Origin: Streptomyces sp. f51
GTDB lineage: Bacteria > Actinomycetota > Actinomycetes > Streptomycetales > Streptomycetaceae
Assembly: GCF_037940415.1 (NCBI RefSeq)
Contig: NZ_CP149798.1
Location: forward strand, 620,001-684,000
Direction: 5' to 3'
Length of the DNA: 64,000 nucleotides
Each line of letters begins with the position of its first letter. Position 1 is the stretch's first letter. Positions 52,341 through 61,263 of the stretch are shown one piece after another. Made by a program: the position numbers and the translations under genes. Below the pieces are notes generated by a model. That model was not told where the DNA came from. It made no database searches and was given only the letters and a program-made list of their open reading frames with translations.

Positions 52341-52946
52341 TCAGCCGACCGATTCCAGCAGCCGGGCGGTGTGCACTCTCCCCGCGTACTCGACGAGCCG
52401 GATCAGCACCTCCTTCCCCGAGTCGCGTTCGCGTGCGTCGCAGAGGACGACCGGTGTCCCCTGGTCGAGGTCGAGGGCGTGCGAGACGTCCTGGGCACCG
52501 TATGTCCGAGCGTCCGGGAAGCAGTTGACGGCGACCACGAAGGGAATGCGGCGGTTCTCGAAGTAGTCCACCGCCGGGAAGCAGTCCTCGAGGCGTCGGG
52601 TGTCGGCGAGAACGACAGCACCCAGAGCGCCTGTCGACAACTCGTCCCACAGGAACCAGAAGCGGTCCTGGCCGGGTGTTCCGAAGAGGTAGAGCGAGAG
52701 GCCGGACCGGATGGTGATGCGCCCGAAGTCCATGGCCACTGTCGTGGTGGTCTTCTGGCCCACGCCGTCGGTGTCGTCGACCGGCCGGCCGGCCTCGCTC
52801 AGCAGTTCCTCGGTGCGCAGCGGCCGGATCTCGCTGACAGCGCCCACCAGGGTGGTTTTCCCGACGCCGAACCCGCCGGCGACCAGTATCTTCAGCGCTA
52901 GGGCGTCCGGGTCGCCACCCGTGGCGTCGGAGTTCTCGGAGACCAT
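52341..52946 (-). CDS. conservon Ras-like GTPase (CvnD type)
   Basis: A 201-residue P-loop GTPase: G1 GGFGVGKTTL (24-33), G2 region KTTTTVAMDFG, G3-like FGTPGQDRFWFLW and G4-like VVAVNCF. The replaced G4 base-specificity motif (no NKxD) is typical of MglA/CvnD-like proteins. It would switch between GTP and GDP states and signal to its partner regulators. ATG 52946 with AGAAG upstream. An unusual 209-base gap separates it from DUF742; most conservons overlap here, so it probably has its own promoter, and its expression could be uncoupled from the rest. Confidence 0.9.
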   Translation of the reverse strand: MVSENSDATGGDPDALALKILVAGGFGVGKTTLVGAVSEIRPLRTEELLSEAGRPVDDTDGVGQKTTTTVAMDFGRITIRSGLSLYLFGTPGQDRFWFLWDELSTGALGAVVLADTRRLEDCFPAVDYFENRRIPFVVAVNCFPDARTYGAQDVSHALDLDQGTPVVLCDARERDSGKEVLIRLVEYAGRVHTARLLESVG

Positions 52947-53155
52947 GGATCACTTCTCTCGGGAGTGCCGGCGACGGCCGGCATCAGTGCGTCGTTACGG
53001 GCGGACGTCGGTACGGGCCTGCGAAGCCAGCATCATGACAACCATGGCTCTGCCGAGCGGAGTTGGACCGCATAATTCCTGTTGCGACCGGAACGCACCC
53101 GTTCCGCGCCCGGAAGTGAGCGGCAACAGCCGCGATGCCGACCGTTGTGGATCAT

Positions 53156-53593
53156 CTAGAGCGCCCTCAGGCCCTCGATCACCTCACGGAGGATGCGCTC
53201 GTCGGGCAGTTCCGCGGGCGGCACGGGCCGGCTGACGGTGACACAGCCGCGTTCCACGAGGTCACCCAGGAGCACCCTGACCACCCCCACGGGAAGGCCG
53301 GTGCCCGCCGCCAGTTCGGCGACCGACAGCGTCTCCGTCCGGCACAGCTCGATCAGGTTCCGGTGCTCAGGACCGAGCGAGGTGTCCTCGTCCGCTCTCG
53401 CCGCTGCCCCGCCCAGCGCGACCAGGGCGATCAGATCCAGACGTGTCCCGGCCGGACCGGCCTGGGTCCGGCCGCCCGTCACGGCGTAGGGGCGGACGAG
53501 CGGTCCCGCCTCCTGGTCGTACCACTGGCTGTCCGGCCATGACGGGATGTCCGGCGTGTCCTCGGTCGTCCGCACAGGCGTGTCCCCGGTCAT
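53156..53593 (-). CDS. DUF742 protein (conservon component CvnC)
   Basis: A 145-residue protein. After a disordered N-terminus, SGPEHRNLIELCRTETLSVAELAAGTGL-type segment and VVRVLLGDLVERGCV form a winged-helix-like fold with a C-terminal PDERILREVIEGL tail. It overlaps the roadblock gene by four bases (ATGA) and is presumed to be an adaptor between the kinase and the GTPase; the biochemical role is not known. Confidence 0.88.
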   Translation of the reverse strand: MTGDTPVRTTEDTPDIPSWPDSQWYDQEAGPLVRPYAVTGGRTQAGPAGTRLDLIALVALGGAAARADEDTSLGPEHRNLIELCRTETLSVAELAAGTGLPVGVVRVLLGDLVERGCVTVSRPVPPAELPDERILREVIEGLRAL

Positions 53594-54027
53594 CCCGCCG
53601 CGGGCGGCTGTGCGGCGCCCCTGGGCGGGGCGTGGAGATGCTCACCGACCCGCTTGACCAGGCGCGCCATCTCGTAGGCCACGAGGCCGATGTCGGCGGT
53701 GACGGCCGTCAGGACGGCGAGGCACGAGCCGTCCCCCGCGGCGGCGACGAACAGGAAGCCATCGTCCATCTCCACCATGGTCTGGCGCACTCCGCCCGCG
53801 CCGAAGTGGCGGCCCGCGCCCTTGGCCAGGCTGTGGAATCCGGAGGCGACGGCCGCGAGGTGTTCGGCGTCCTCCCGTCGCAGCCCGGTGGACGCGCCCA
53901 CCGCCAGTCCGTCGTTCGACAGGACCACGGCGTGCCGTACTTCGGTCACCCGCACCACCATGTCGTCCAGCAGCCAGTCGAGTTCGCCGGCCCGTTGGGC
54001 ACCGGCCTTGCCCGAGTCCTGGATCAT
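53590..54027 (-). CDS. roadblock/LC7 protein (conservon component CvnB)
   Basis: A 145-residue roadblock-fold protein, similar to MglB. The core VRHAVVLSNDGLAVGASTGL and the HSLAKGAGRHFGAG stretch are typical. It overlaps the kinase gene upstream and DUF742 downstream by four bases each, so all three are translationally coupled. It is the first of two paralogues in this operon; the second is at 51759-52172. Confidence 0.9.
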   Translation of the reverse strand: MIQDSGKAGAQRAGELDWLLDDMVVRVTEVRHAVVLSNDGLAVGASTGLRREDAEHLAAVASGFHSLAKGAGRHFGAGGVRQTMVEMDDGFLFVAAAGDGSCLAVLTAVTADIGLVAYEMARLVKRVGEHLHAPPRGAAQPPAAG

Positions 54028-56642
54028 GAAAGGTCTCCTTCGCTGCTGTCGCTGCCCGCTTCGCGGCCAGAGGTGGCGTCGATGCCGGGTGGCCGGCCGC
54101 CGCCACGTACCCAGCCGGACCGGTACGCGGCCATGCGCGCCCGCACGACTTCGGGCGTGCGCTCGGCGTCCACCGGGGAACCCGGGGGTTCCACCGGCTC
54201 CTCGGCACGCTGTCCGCGCAGTTGGGGGACGAGATTCGTCTGGCGGACCCGACGCGGAAGCCCGCCGGAGCTCTCGGAGTCCTCCTCCGGGCGGTGCAGC
54301 CGCAGTGGCGCGGTGCCCTGGGACGCGGTCTCCGTCGTACCGCTCGCCGAGCGTGGTGTCTCCCGTGATCCGCTGGCCAGGTGTGGTGTCATCCGTGATC
54401 CGGACGCCGGGGGTGGTGTCCGCCGTGATCCGTTCGCACGATCCTCGGAAGCCCTCGGCAGCGGCGTGACCAGTGCGGGCCGTTCGTCGACAGCCCGTAC
54501 GGCGTCGTTTCCCGGCGGGACCGGTACGCGCGCGTACCCCCTTTCCAGCGGCCCCTCCGTGTCGGCCTCGGGGAGGGAACGTTCCACCGGGCCTTCGTGC
54601 AGCAGTGCCGTGGGCAGCAGCACGACCGCGGTGGTGCCTCCGTAGGGCGAGGTCCGGAGGCGCACCTTGATGCCGTGCCGAGCCGAGAGCCTGCTGACCA
54701 CGAAGAGGCCGAGCCGGTCGCTGTCGTACAGGTCGAGCGCCTCGGAGCGCTCGATGCGCAGGTTGGCCTCGGCGATCCGCTCCTTCCCCATGCCGAGCCC
54801 CCGGTCCTCGACCTCGATCGCGTACCCGTTCGCGACCGGTTCTCCGGTGACGCGCACACGGGTGTGCGGGGGCGAGAACTGGGCGGCGTTCTCGACGACT
54901 TCCGCCAGCAGGTGAGTGAGGTCGGCGATCGCTCCGCCGACGACTGCCGCCTCGGGGAGTTGCCGTACCTCCACGCGCGCGTAGTCCTCGACTTCGGAGA
55001 CCGCCGCCCTGACCACGTTCATGAGCGAGACGGGCCTTCGCCACGCCCGTCCCGGCGCGGCTCCGGAGAGGATGATGAGGCTCTCCGCGTGGCGTCGCAT
55101 CCGCGTGGTGAGGTGGTCGAGCCGGAACAGGTCGCTCAGCTCGTCCGGGTCCTCGGACCGGCGCTCCATGGCATCCAGGAGATTCAGCTGGCGGTGCACG
55201 AGTACCTGGCTGCGGCGGGCGAGGTTGACGAAGACTCCGGAGATGCCGCCTGCCAGCTCGGCGCGCTCGACCGCGGCGCGCAGGGCGGCCCTGTGGACGG
55301 TGTTCAGTGCCTGGGCGACCTGTCCGGTCTCGTCCTCCGAGGGCCGTGCGGGCGGGGCCTCCTCGTCCACGTCGACCGCCTCGCCGGCGCGCAGTCTGCG
55401 CATGGCCTCGGGGAGTTTCCGGCGGGCGATGTCCAGGGCGCCGTCGCGCAGTGCCACGAGTTCGACGACGAGGTCGCGTCCGATGCGTACGGAGATGATC
55501 AGGGAGGCGATGACGGCGGCGAGGCCGAAGTGGACCGCGGCGCCCGCCGGGGTGAGCAGGGCGTGTCCGAGCGGATCGGCCGCGTCCGCCGTGCCACGGC
55601 TCGCGTCGGCCTCGGCCGTCCGCATGCCGTCGCTCACCCGCTCGTGGGCGATGCTCCAGACGGCCTCCGGAGCGGCGTCGAGTGCCTTGGCTCCGGGGCG
55701 CGAGGCCGTGACCCTGTCCTCGATGGAGCGCACGTCGCCGTACGCGCTCCCTTCCGCGAGGTCGTTCCAGGCATTCAGCTGGAGCCCGCTGAGGTCCGGG
55801 GTCGAGGCGTCCGTCAGGGTGCGGCGGGTGTCCACGGCTCCCGTGAAGAGCCGCAGCCGTTCGCCGTCGAGCGTCCCGGCGAGCCGGGCGCCCCCGAGCA
55901 CGGCGTCCTCCTGGGCGAGTGCCTCACCGGCCCGGGAGAGCTCCAGCAGCACACGCGCGTCGGAGCCCATCGCCGCGCCGGAGATGCCGGTGAGCGCTCC
56001 GTCGACGCCGAAGGCCGTCGAAATGGTCCTGGTGTACTCGCCGTACGCCACTTCCCATCCGGTACGGCGCTCCAGCACCCCGTCGCGCAGTGTCCTCAGT
56101 CGCCCCGCGTCCGCGACGAACGCGGCGAGGCGTTCGGCGACTCCGGAGGGCAGGTCGGCGCCGTCGGCGACGGTGTTGTGGTCTCCGAGGCGGAGCTTGG
56201 CCACGGCGTTGTCGGTGAGCCGTGAGAGGTCCTTGAGGTCGCTCGGCGACACCGTGGCGGGGTCGGTCGCGTAGCGGACGGCTTCCGTGCGTTCGGCCTG
56301 GAGCGCGGCAACCGCGGCGTCGACGGGGGCGCGGACCGTGGAGTCCACGCGTTGCGACTGCCGCAGCCGCGCGACGTCCTGCGCGGTGCTCACGGTGGCG
56401 TAGGCCCACAGCGCGAGCAGGGAGACGATGGGCACCATCAGCAGGCTCACGATCTTGGCCCGGACGGTGCGGGGCCGGATCCGCCATCGTCCCGCGCGCG
56501 TGGACGCTTCGGGCGGGGGTCCGGCGAGGAGGTCCCCGATGTCCGCGCCCTCGTCGGCCGGCGGGCCCGCGTGCGCCCGACGGCCGCGACGCGGGGGCGG
56601 CGGCTGCGGGCCGCCTGTGGTGGTCCTGCGGGGTGTACGCAT
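54024..56642 (-). CDS. conservon sensor histidine-kinase-like protein (CvnA)
   Basis: An 872-residue membrane kinase. TM1 at 64-84, a nitrate/nitrite-sensor-like extracytoplasmic helical region (about 85-365), TM2 at 366-385, a HAMP-like segment to about 445, a dimerisation segment near 506-522 (FRLDHLTTRMRRHAESL), and a HATPase domain with N-box EVVENA (581-586) and G-box DRGLGMG. The tail from about 700 is polar and low-complexity with a three-fold decapeptide repeat. ATG 56642 is used. A histidine at 510 precedes the N-box, but whether autophosphorylation occurs in this group is debatable. Confidence 0.87.
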   Translation of the reverse strand: MRTPRRTTTGGPQPPPPRRGRRAHAGPPADEGADIGDLLAGPPPEASTRAGRWRIRPRTVRAKIVSLLMVPIVSLLALWAYATVSTAQDVARLRQSQRVDSTVRAPVDAAVAALQAERTEAVRYATDPATVSPSDLKDLSRLTDNAVAKLRLGDHNTVADGADLPSGVAERLAAFVADAGRLRTLRDGVLERRTGWEVAYGEYTRTISTAFGVDGALTGISGAAMGSDARVLLELSRAGEALAQEDAVLGGARLAGTLDGERLRLFTGAVDTRRTLTDASTPDLSGLQLNAWNDLAEGSAYGDVRSIEDRVTASRPGAKALDAAPEAVWSIAHERVSDGMRTAEADASRGTADAADPLGHALLTPAGAAVHFGLAAVIASLIISVRIGRDLVVELVALRDGALDIARRKLPEAMRRLRAGEAVDVDEEAPPARPSEDETGQVAQALNTVHRAALRAAVERAELAGGISGVFVNLARRSQVLVHRQLNLLDAMERRSEDPDELSDLFRLDHLTTRMRRHAESLIILSGAAPGRAWRRPVSLMNVVRAAVSEVEDYARVEVRQLPEAAVVGGAIADLTHLLAEVVENAAQFSPPHTRVRVTGEPVANGYAIEVEDRGLGMGKERIAEANLRIERSEALDLYDSDRLGLFVVSRLSARHGIKVRLRTSPYGGTTAVVLLPTALLHEGPVERSLPEADTEGPLERGYARVPVPPGNDAVRAVDERPALVTPLPRASEDRANGSRRTPPPASGSRMTPHLASGSRETPRSASGTTETASQGTAPLRLHRPEEDSESSGGLPRRVRQTNLVPQLRGQRAEEPVEPPGSPVDAERTPEVVRARMAAYRSGWVRGGGRPPGIDATSGREAGSDSSEGDLS
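54342..54431 (-). repeat. 30-bp tandem repeat in the kinase tail
   Basis: Three adjacent 30-base copies encode decapeptides GSRRTPPPAS, GSRMTPHLAS and GSRETPRSAS, and a fourth diverged copy follows (54312-54341). In frame, Ser/Thr/Pro-rich, so probably a flexible linker. Confidence 0.8.
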
Positions 56643-56704
56643 GGTCTCCTCGGTCGGAGAGGTTCGGGGCGTGCCGCCGGGGCCGCGCGGCTCCGGGACC
56701 GGTG

Positions 56705-57478
56705 TCAGCGGACGACGCCGTCGGCCGGGCGCCGGGCGGGCACGGACGCTTCGGTTCGGCCGGACATCGGGGACAGCGCGACGAACGCGGCGGTCAGGAA
56801 GAGGTAGGACCCGAGTCCGACGGCGAGCGGGAAGATGAACTGCATCGCCGTGGCGCCGGACAGCGCGTCGCCCGAGGGGGTGACGCGTACGCTCACGGCC
56901 ATCATTCCGGTGTAGTGCATGCTGCTCACCGCGCCGCCCATGACGAGGGAGGCGACGGCGACCGTCACCGCGGATCTGATGGACAGCGCGGCCCACAGTG
57001 CGGCTGTCGCCGCGATCACGCCGATCACGACGGAGAGGGCGACGAGTGCCGGGTCGTAGCGCACCTGGCCGTGCAGCCGCAGCGCCGCCATGCCGAGGTA
57101 GTGCATGCTCGCGATGCCGAATCCGGCGGTGAGTCCGCCGAGGGCCAGTGAGCGGCGCCGGTCGCGGCCGTAGCCGATGGCGAAGAGGCCCGCGCCGACG
57201 ACGGTCATGGCGACGAGCAGGCTGAAGATCGTCAGAGGCACGTCGTAGCGGATCTCGGTGCCGGTGACACCGAAGCCGAGCATCGCCACGAAGTGCATCG
57301 TCCAGATGCCCGTGCCCATGGCCGAGGCCGCCGTGAGCAGCCAGTTGCGGCGCGACCGTCCGGAGGCGTCGAGTCCGCGGACCGTGCAGCGCAGCCCCAG
57401 CGCGGAACCCGTGCAGGCCATCGCGTACGACAGTACGGGGGTCAGCCAGCCGAAAGCGGCGTGGTCCAGATGTCCCAT
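56705..57478 (-). CDS. MHYT-domain integral membrane sensor
   Basis: A 257-residue protein with seven hydrophobic helices and three MHYT-type motifs: TMHFVAM (His62), SMHYLGM (His126) and SMHYTGM (His188). The Met and His near the outer membrane face are proposed to bind copper and sense diatomic gases. No GGDEF, EAL or kinase domain is fused. It precedes the conservon kinase by 62 bases in the same direction, so it may supply the signal input. That link is an inference from position. Confidence 0.88.
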   Translation of the reverse strand: MGHLDHAAFGWLTPVLSYAMACTGSALGLRCTVRGLDASGRSRRNWLLTAASAMGTGIWTMHFVAMLGFGVTGTEIRYDVPLTIFSLLVAMTVVGAGLFAIGYGRDRRRSLALGGLTAGFGIASMHYLGMAALRLHGQVRYDPALVALSVVIGVIAATAALWAALSIRSAVTVAVASLVMGGAVSSMHYTGMMAVSVRVTPSGDALSGATAMQFIFPLAVGLGSYLFLTAAFVALSPMSGRTEASVPARRPADGVVR

Positions 57479-57621
57479 GACCCCGGGACGCTAATGCGCG
57501 CTGGGGCGCACAACTGGGGCGCGTTTCGAAAGCTGTTGCAAAGTGACGAAGAGGTGCACCCGTGCGATCGCGTCGGGCTCGAACGTGTGCACCGCGTCAT
57601 CCTTCGTGTCGGTGAGAGATC

Positions 57622-58230
57622 ATGCGGCACATGAGCGACGACCACACACACGTCCAGGAGTTCTTCGGGGCTCGCGCCGCTGACTGGGACAGCCGCTTCC
57701 CCGACGACGGCCCCGCGTACGCGGCGGCGGTGGCGCGGATGCGGTTGCGCGCGGGCGATCGCGTGCTCGACGCGGGTTGCGGAACCGGACGCGCCCTGCC
57801 CCCGCTGCGGGCGGCCGTGGGCGCCGACGGGGTGGTCGTCGGAGCCGATCTGACCCCGGCGATGCTGGTGGCGGCGGTCCGGGCCGGACGGGACGGTGAT
57901 GGCCGGCTGCTGCTGGCCGATGTCACGGCGCTGCCGCTGCGCACGGAGTCACTGGACGCGGTGTTCGCGGCCGGGCTCGTCGCGCATCTTCCGAACCCGG
58001 CCGCGAACCTGCGGGAGTTGGCCCGGGTGGTACGGCCCGGCGGCACGCTGGCTCTCTTCCACCCGATCGGGCGGGCGGCGCTCGCGGCCCGCCAGGGTCG
58101 GCACATCACTCCGGACGACCTGCGCGCCGAGCACAACCTGGGCCCCCTGCTGGCCGGTTCGGGCTGGGACATGACCTCGTACGTGGACGAGGACGCCCGT
58201 TTCCTCGCGCTGGCCGCCCGTCGGGGCTGA
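57622..58230 (+). CDS. class I SAM-dependent methyltransferase
   Basis: A 202-residue protein with motif I VLDAGCGTG near 49-57, VVVGADLTPAML as the ribose-binding strand, LDAVFAAGLVAHLPNP (motif II) and VRPGGTLALFHPIG (motif III). Looks like the UbiE/MenG or SmtA type, but the substrate is not clear. ATG 57622 or 57631; AGAGAT precedes the former. Divergent from the MHYT gene and convergent with the alpha/beta hydrolase gene. Confidence 0.85.
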   Translation: MRHMSDDHTHVQEFFGARAADWDSRFPDDGPAYAAAVARMRLRAGDRVLDAGCGTGRALPPLRAAVGADGVVVGADLTPAMLVAAVRAGRDGDGRLLLADVTALPLRTESLDAVFAAGLVAHLPNPAANLRELARVVRPGGTLALFHPIGRAALAARQGRHITPDDLRAEHNLGPLLAGSGWDMTSYVDEDARFLALAARRG

Positions 58231-58257
58231 TCGCCCGGCGGACCCGGTGACCGGCCG

Positions 58258-59016
58258 TCAGTCCGTGCCGGTCACCGCCTGTGCGAACGCGGCGGGGTTG
58301 TCGAACATGATGTTGTGTCCGGCGCCCGGCACGGTCACGACACGCACTCCTGCCGCTTCCAGGCCTTCCACGCCCGGCAGTTCGCCGCTGAGCTCACCCT
58401 GAAGGTAGACGCGCTCCACCGTCAGCCCGACGAGCATGTGCCGCATCGTCGGGGTGGTGCCGTGGACGAGTCCCGTCGCCGAGCGGTGCAGGGCACGCGG
58501 ATCGGCGAGGCGCATGGTCGCGGCCCAGGGATGGCCGACCTTTGCGAGCACGCGCGCGTGTCCCCCGTTCTCGGCATAGTCCTCCTCCTCGTAGGCGGCG
58601 ATGCCGCTGCTGCCCGCGGTGAGGGAAGGGTGCGGGTCGAGGTTCGCCTCCACGAGGACGAGCCGCGAGACGAGTTCGGGGCGGCGATGGGCGAGCACGA
58701 TGGCGACGGAGCCGCCCATGCTGTGCGCGACGAGCTCGGCCCCGGTGACCTGGGCCGCGTCCAGGGCGGCCGCCAGGGCCGTGGCGTGGTCCTCAAGGGT
58801 GTAGCCGAAGTCGGCGGGCCGGTCGCTGATGCCGTGGCCGGGCAGGTCGACGAACAGGGTGCGCCGGCCCGCGAGTTCGGGCCGCGCGGCGATATGGGCG
58901 TTGTAGACCGTCGAGGCCGACCCCAGGCCGTGCACGTACACGCGCGCGGGTCCACCGCCCGTCGCCTCCGTCCAGCGGATCTTGCTTCCCCTGGCGTCGA
59001 AGTCCGTCTGCCGCAC
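58258..59016 (-). CDS. alpha/beta-fold hydrolase
   Basis: A 252-residue alpha/beta hydrolase. The oxyanion-region HGLG (about 29-32), the nucleophile elbow AHSMGGS (Ser99) and the catalytic His in GAGHNIM (His234) are all visible; a catalytic Asp near 205-220 is expected. GTG 59016 is preferred over TTG 59061, as GAGGGGGA sits just upstream. Substrate unknown. It is divergent from a PadR gene with a perfect palindrome in between, so it is the probable PadR target. Confidence 0.85.
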   Translation of the reverse strand: MRQTDFDARGSKIRWTEATGGGPARVYVHGLGSASTVYNAHIAARPELAGRRTLFVDLPGHGISDRPADFGYTLEDHATALAAALDAAQVTGAELVAHSMGGSVAIVLAHRRPELVSRLVLVEANLDPHPSLTAGSSGIAAYEEEDYAENGGHARVLAKVGHPWAATMRLADPRALHRSATGLVHGTTPTMRHMLVGLTVERVYLQGELSGELPGVEGLEAAGVRVVTVPGAGHNIMFDNPAAFAQAVTGTD

Positions 59017-59065
59017 GTCGCCGTCCCCCTCTTGCTGCTCGTCCGCTGTTTCTCGACTCAAAGAG

Positions 59066-59087
59066 GATACATCGGTTCCGATGTATC
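59066..59087. promoter_or_regulatory. PadR-type operator, perfect 22-bp palindrome
   Basis: GATACATCGG-TT-CCGATGTATC, containing ACAT-N8-ATGT as in known PadR sites (described from memory). A further half-site aaccgatgtaca begins at 59092. It lies 50 bases before the hydrolase start and 41 bases before the padR start. Confidence 0.75.
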
Positions 59088-59127
59088 AATGAACCGATGT
59101 ACAGCGTCGATGCGAGAGACTAGGGGC

Positions 59128-59661
59128 ATGCTGGAGCTGGCCATCCTCGGATTCCTGTACGACGCCCCGCTGCACGGCTATGAGCTGCGCAAGCGCATCA
59201 CCGCGCTGACAGGACACGTGAAGCCGGTGGCGGAGAGCACGCTGTATCCCGCCATCAAGCGCCTGGAGAACGCGCGACTGCTGGAACGGGCCACGCAGCC
59301 CGGCTCCGTGGCCGCCCCGCGCCACGTCCTGACACTCACCGAGGAGGGTGCGCGAGAACTGCGCCACAGGCTCGCGGAACCGTCGCGGCGGGACATCACG
59401 GACGAGAACCGCTGGTTCACGGTGCTGGCCTTCCTCAAGCGTCTCGAGGACCCCGCGGCACAGGCCGTCGTGCTGCGCCGAAGGCTGGCCTTCCTGGAGG
59501 AGCCCGCGAGCTTCTTCTACGACGGTGACCGGCCGCTGCGGGCAGAGGAGCTGGACGACCCCTTCCGGGCCGGCATCCTCACCATCGCGCGGGCCACCAG
59601 CCAGGCCGAACTGGCCTGGCTGCGGACCACGCTCACAGCACTCGACGCGGCCGGCCACTGA
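59128..59661 (+). CDS. PadR-family transcriptional regulator
   Basis: A 177-residue protein. N-terminal winged helix with LAILGFLYDAPLHGYELRKRI and STLYPAIKRLENARLL, followed by a helical C-terminal dimerisation domain (Vir_C-like) typical of PadR-s2 members. ATG 59128. Divergent from the alpha/beta hydrolase gene, with the operator at 59066-59087; PadR-type repressors usually respond to phenolic or lipophilic compounds. Confidence 0.92.
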   Translation: MLELAILGFLYDAPLHGYELRKRITALTGHVKPVAESTLYPAIKRLENARLLERATQPGSVAAPRHVLTLTEEGARELRHRLAEPSRRDITDENRWFTVLAFLKRLEDPAAQAVVLRRRLAFLEEPASFFYDGDRPLRAEELDDPFRAGILTIARATSQAELAWLRTTLTALDAAGH

Positions 59662-59771
59662 TACGGAGGCTCCGCTTCACCGTGCCGCCCCTCTTCTGTC
59701 GCCGCGACTCCATCTCTACGTTGAGTAGCAGCAACGGCACGATCGGCGATCGAACAGGGGATGGTGACCGG

Positions 59772-60089
59772 ATGAGCGGCATGTTCGGCAGGCTCCGCAC
59801 GATCGGGCGCAGGACCACGACCGAAGCGCCCGAGGGATCCCCGCAGCGGACGGCCCGGGACGAGAGAAAACGCACATACAACCTGTTCGAAGCGGCCGCG
59901 GTATACGTGGCCGCGTGCGCGGAGGACGACGAGGACCGGATCGACGAGGCGGCCACCTGGGTGTCGCCTGAGGCGCTGTCCTTCGGGGTGAACGAGCTTG
60001 CCTGCCGGGCAGTTGTCGCTCTCGCCAGGGAACGCGACGAGTCGCCGCAGGCGGTCGCCCGCAGCCTGCTCGGACTGCCCGCGGCCTGA
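59772..60089 (+). CDS. hypothetical small helical protein
   Basis: A 105-residue protein. Basic N-terminus (RLRTIGRRTTTE) and a helical C-terminal half (TYNLFEAAAVYVAACAEDD, LACRAVVALARERDESPQAVARSLL) with heptad-like hydrophobic spacing. ATG 59772; an in-frame ATG at 59682 is possible but would add an unlikely Ser-rich leader. Family not recognised. Confidence 0.55.
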   Translation: MSGMFGRLRTIGRRTTTEAPEGSPQRTARDERKRTYNLFEAAAVYVAACAEDDEDRIDEAATWVSPEALSFGVNELACRAVVALARERDESPQAVARSLLGLPAA

Positions 60090-60222
60090 CCGGGGGGCCG
60101 ACGAGGGCGTTTCGCCCCTGTCCAGCCGGATACTTGCAGCTCCGCACAGGTTTCGGGCCCGTGACAAGCGCCTTCCCGTCGCTTAGGGTGCGCCGACAGA
60201 TGGAGCGATCGGGAGGCTGGAA

Positions 60223-61098
60223 ATGGCCGGGACGGACGAAGACGCCGTCGCCACCGGGGACGACGACGCGCTGTACGTACTGACGGCGGTGTTGTTGACG
60301 CCGGCGAAGTTCCCCAGTGTGCTCGGTGACGACTACCCGGAGGCCTGCGCGACGCTCGACCTCGCACCTCTCGCGGAGGGGTACGGGCTGGTGCTCGGCC
60401 AGGACGGGGAGGGCGCGCGCTGGACCGTCGTCATCGACGACGTCTCCCTGGTCGCCGTCGCCATCGCGTCCTGGGACTGCGGGATGGAGCACGAACTGTC
60501 ACCGGACGAGCGGACGGTCGTCGCCGCGCTGCCCGGCTGGCCCCTCGAGGTCGCCGTGTCGGCCCCCGGGGTGCCGGCTCCGCACGATCCGTCGACCGAG
60601 CTCACCGAGCGGCCTCCGCTCAGCCCGCCGGACACCGCCTCGTGGGGACCGGCCCAGCGACGCCTCGGTGCGGACGAGATCGCGCTCCAGTGGGCGACGT
60701 GGCGCGAGCAGATCGACGACGGCGGGTTCGCGCCCGCGGAGGGTGCCGAGGGCGCCTCCGACGACGCTCAGGACCCTCCGAGCGGGGAGGAGAAGGCGGG
60801 CGAGGACGGGACGGACGGCAAGGCCGTGAACCGTGCCGGCATCCGCCGTGTTCTCGACGAGGCCCGGTCGTACGTGGACACACCGCCCCCGCTGGGGCGC
60901 GTCCGCTCGTCCTTCGCCACGGGCGACGCGCGCACGCTGCGCGCCGACGGCCCCGGCTGGTCCCTCGTCGCCAGGACCGACGACATCGCGTTCGTGCTGC
61001 TCGACGACGAGCCCGGAGAGGTCCTGCCCGTGGGCCGCGGGCCGGAGCTGCCCGGCCTGCTGGAGGCCTTGGACAAGATGGCGGTCCGCCCCAGCTGA
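60223..61098 (+). CDS. uncharacterised acidic protein
   Basis: A 291-residue acidic protein. Residues 12-120 form an alpha/beta domain (DDALYVLTAVLLTPAKFPSVLG, WTVVIDDVSLVAVAIASWDCG). A Glu/Gly/Asp-rich linker (about 170-200) follows, then a second small domain near 205-290 (YVDTPPPLGRVRSSFATGDARTL, WSLVARTDDIAFVLLDDEPG). Perhaps a two-domain inhibitor-like or SseB-like fold, but I cannot name a family. ATG 60223 with GGGAGGC upstream. Confidence 0.6.
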   Translation: MAGTDEDAVATGDDDALYVLTAVLLTPAKFPSVLGDDYPEACATLDLAPLAEGYGLVLGQDGEGARWTVVIDDVSLVAVAIASWDCGMEHELSPDERTVVAALPGWPLEVAVSAPGVPAPHDPSTELTERPPLSPPDTASWGPAQRRLGADEIALQWATWREQIDDGGFAPAEGAEGASDDAQDPPSGEEKAGEDGTDGKAVNRAGIRRVLDEARSYVDTPPPLGRVRSSFATGDARTLRADGPGWSLVARTDDIAFVLLDDEPGEVLPVGRGPELPGLLEALDKMAVRPS

Positions 61099-61225
61099 AC
61101 GACCGCGCCACACGGAATCCCGGGTGACGCGGTCCTCGACCGGTGTCGCGTGCCGGTCAGGCCGGCCCTCCCGGACCCGAGCGGTCACCCTGAGCCGGAG
61201 ATGACCACCCATGGTGAGCCGAGGA

Positions 61226-61257
61226 ATCGCCCGACGGAAGGATCACCGTCGGGCGAT
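61226..61257. terminator. bidirectional hairpin
   Basis: Perfect 11-base arms ATCGCCCGACG/CGTCGGGCGAT with a ten-base loop, between the convergent genes ending at 61098 and 61264. Confidence 0.8.
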
Positions 61258-61263
61258 GACTCC

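Noticed and set aside
53150..53160. A TCTAGA-containing site as a second DasR box
   Set aside because: The flanks (CATCTAGAGC) do not match the palindrome, and it lies at the DUF742 stop codon.
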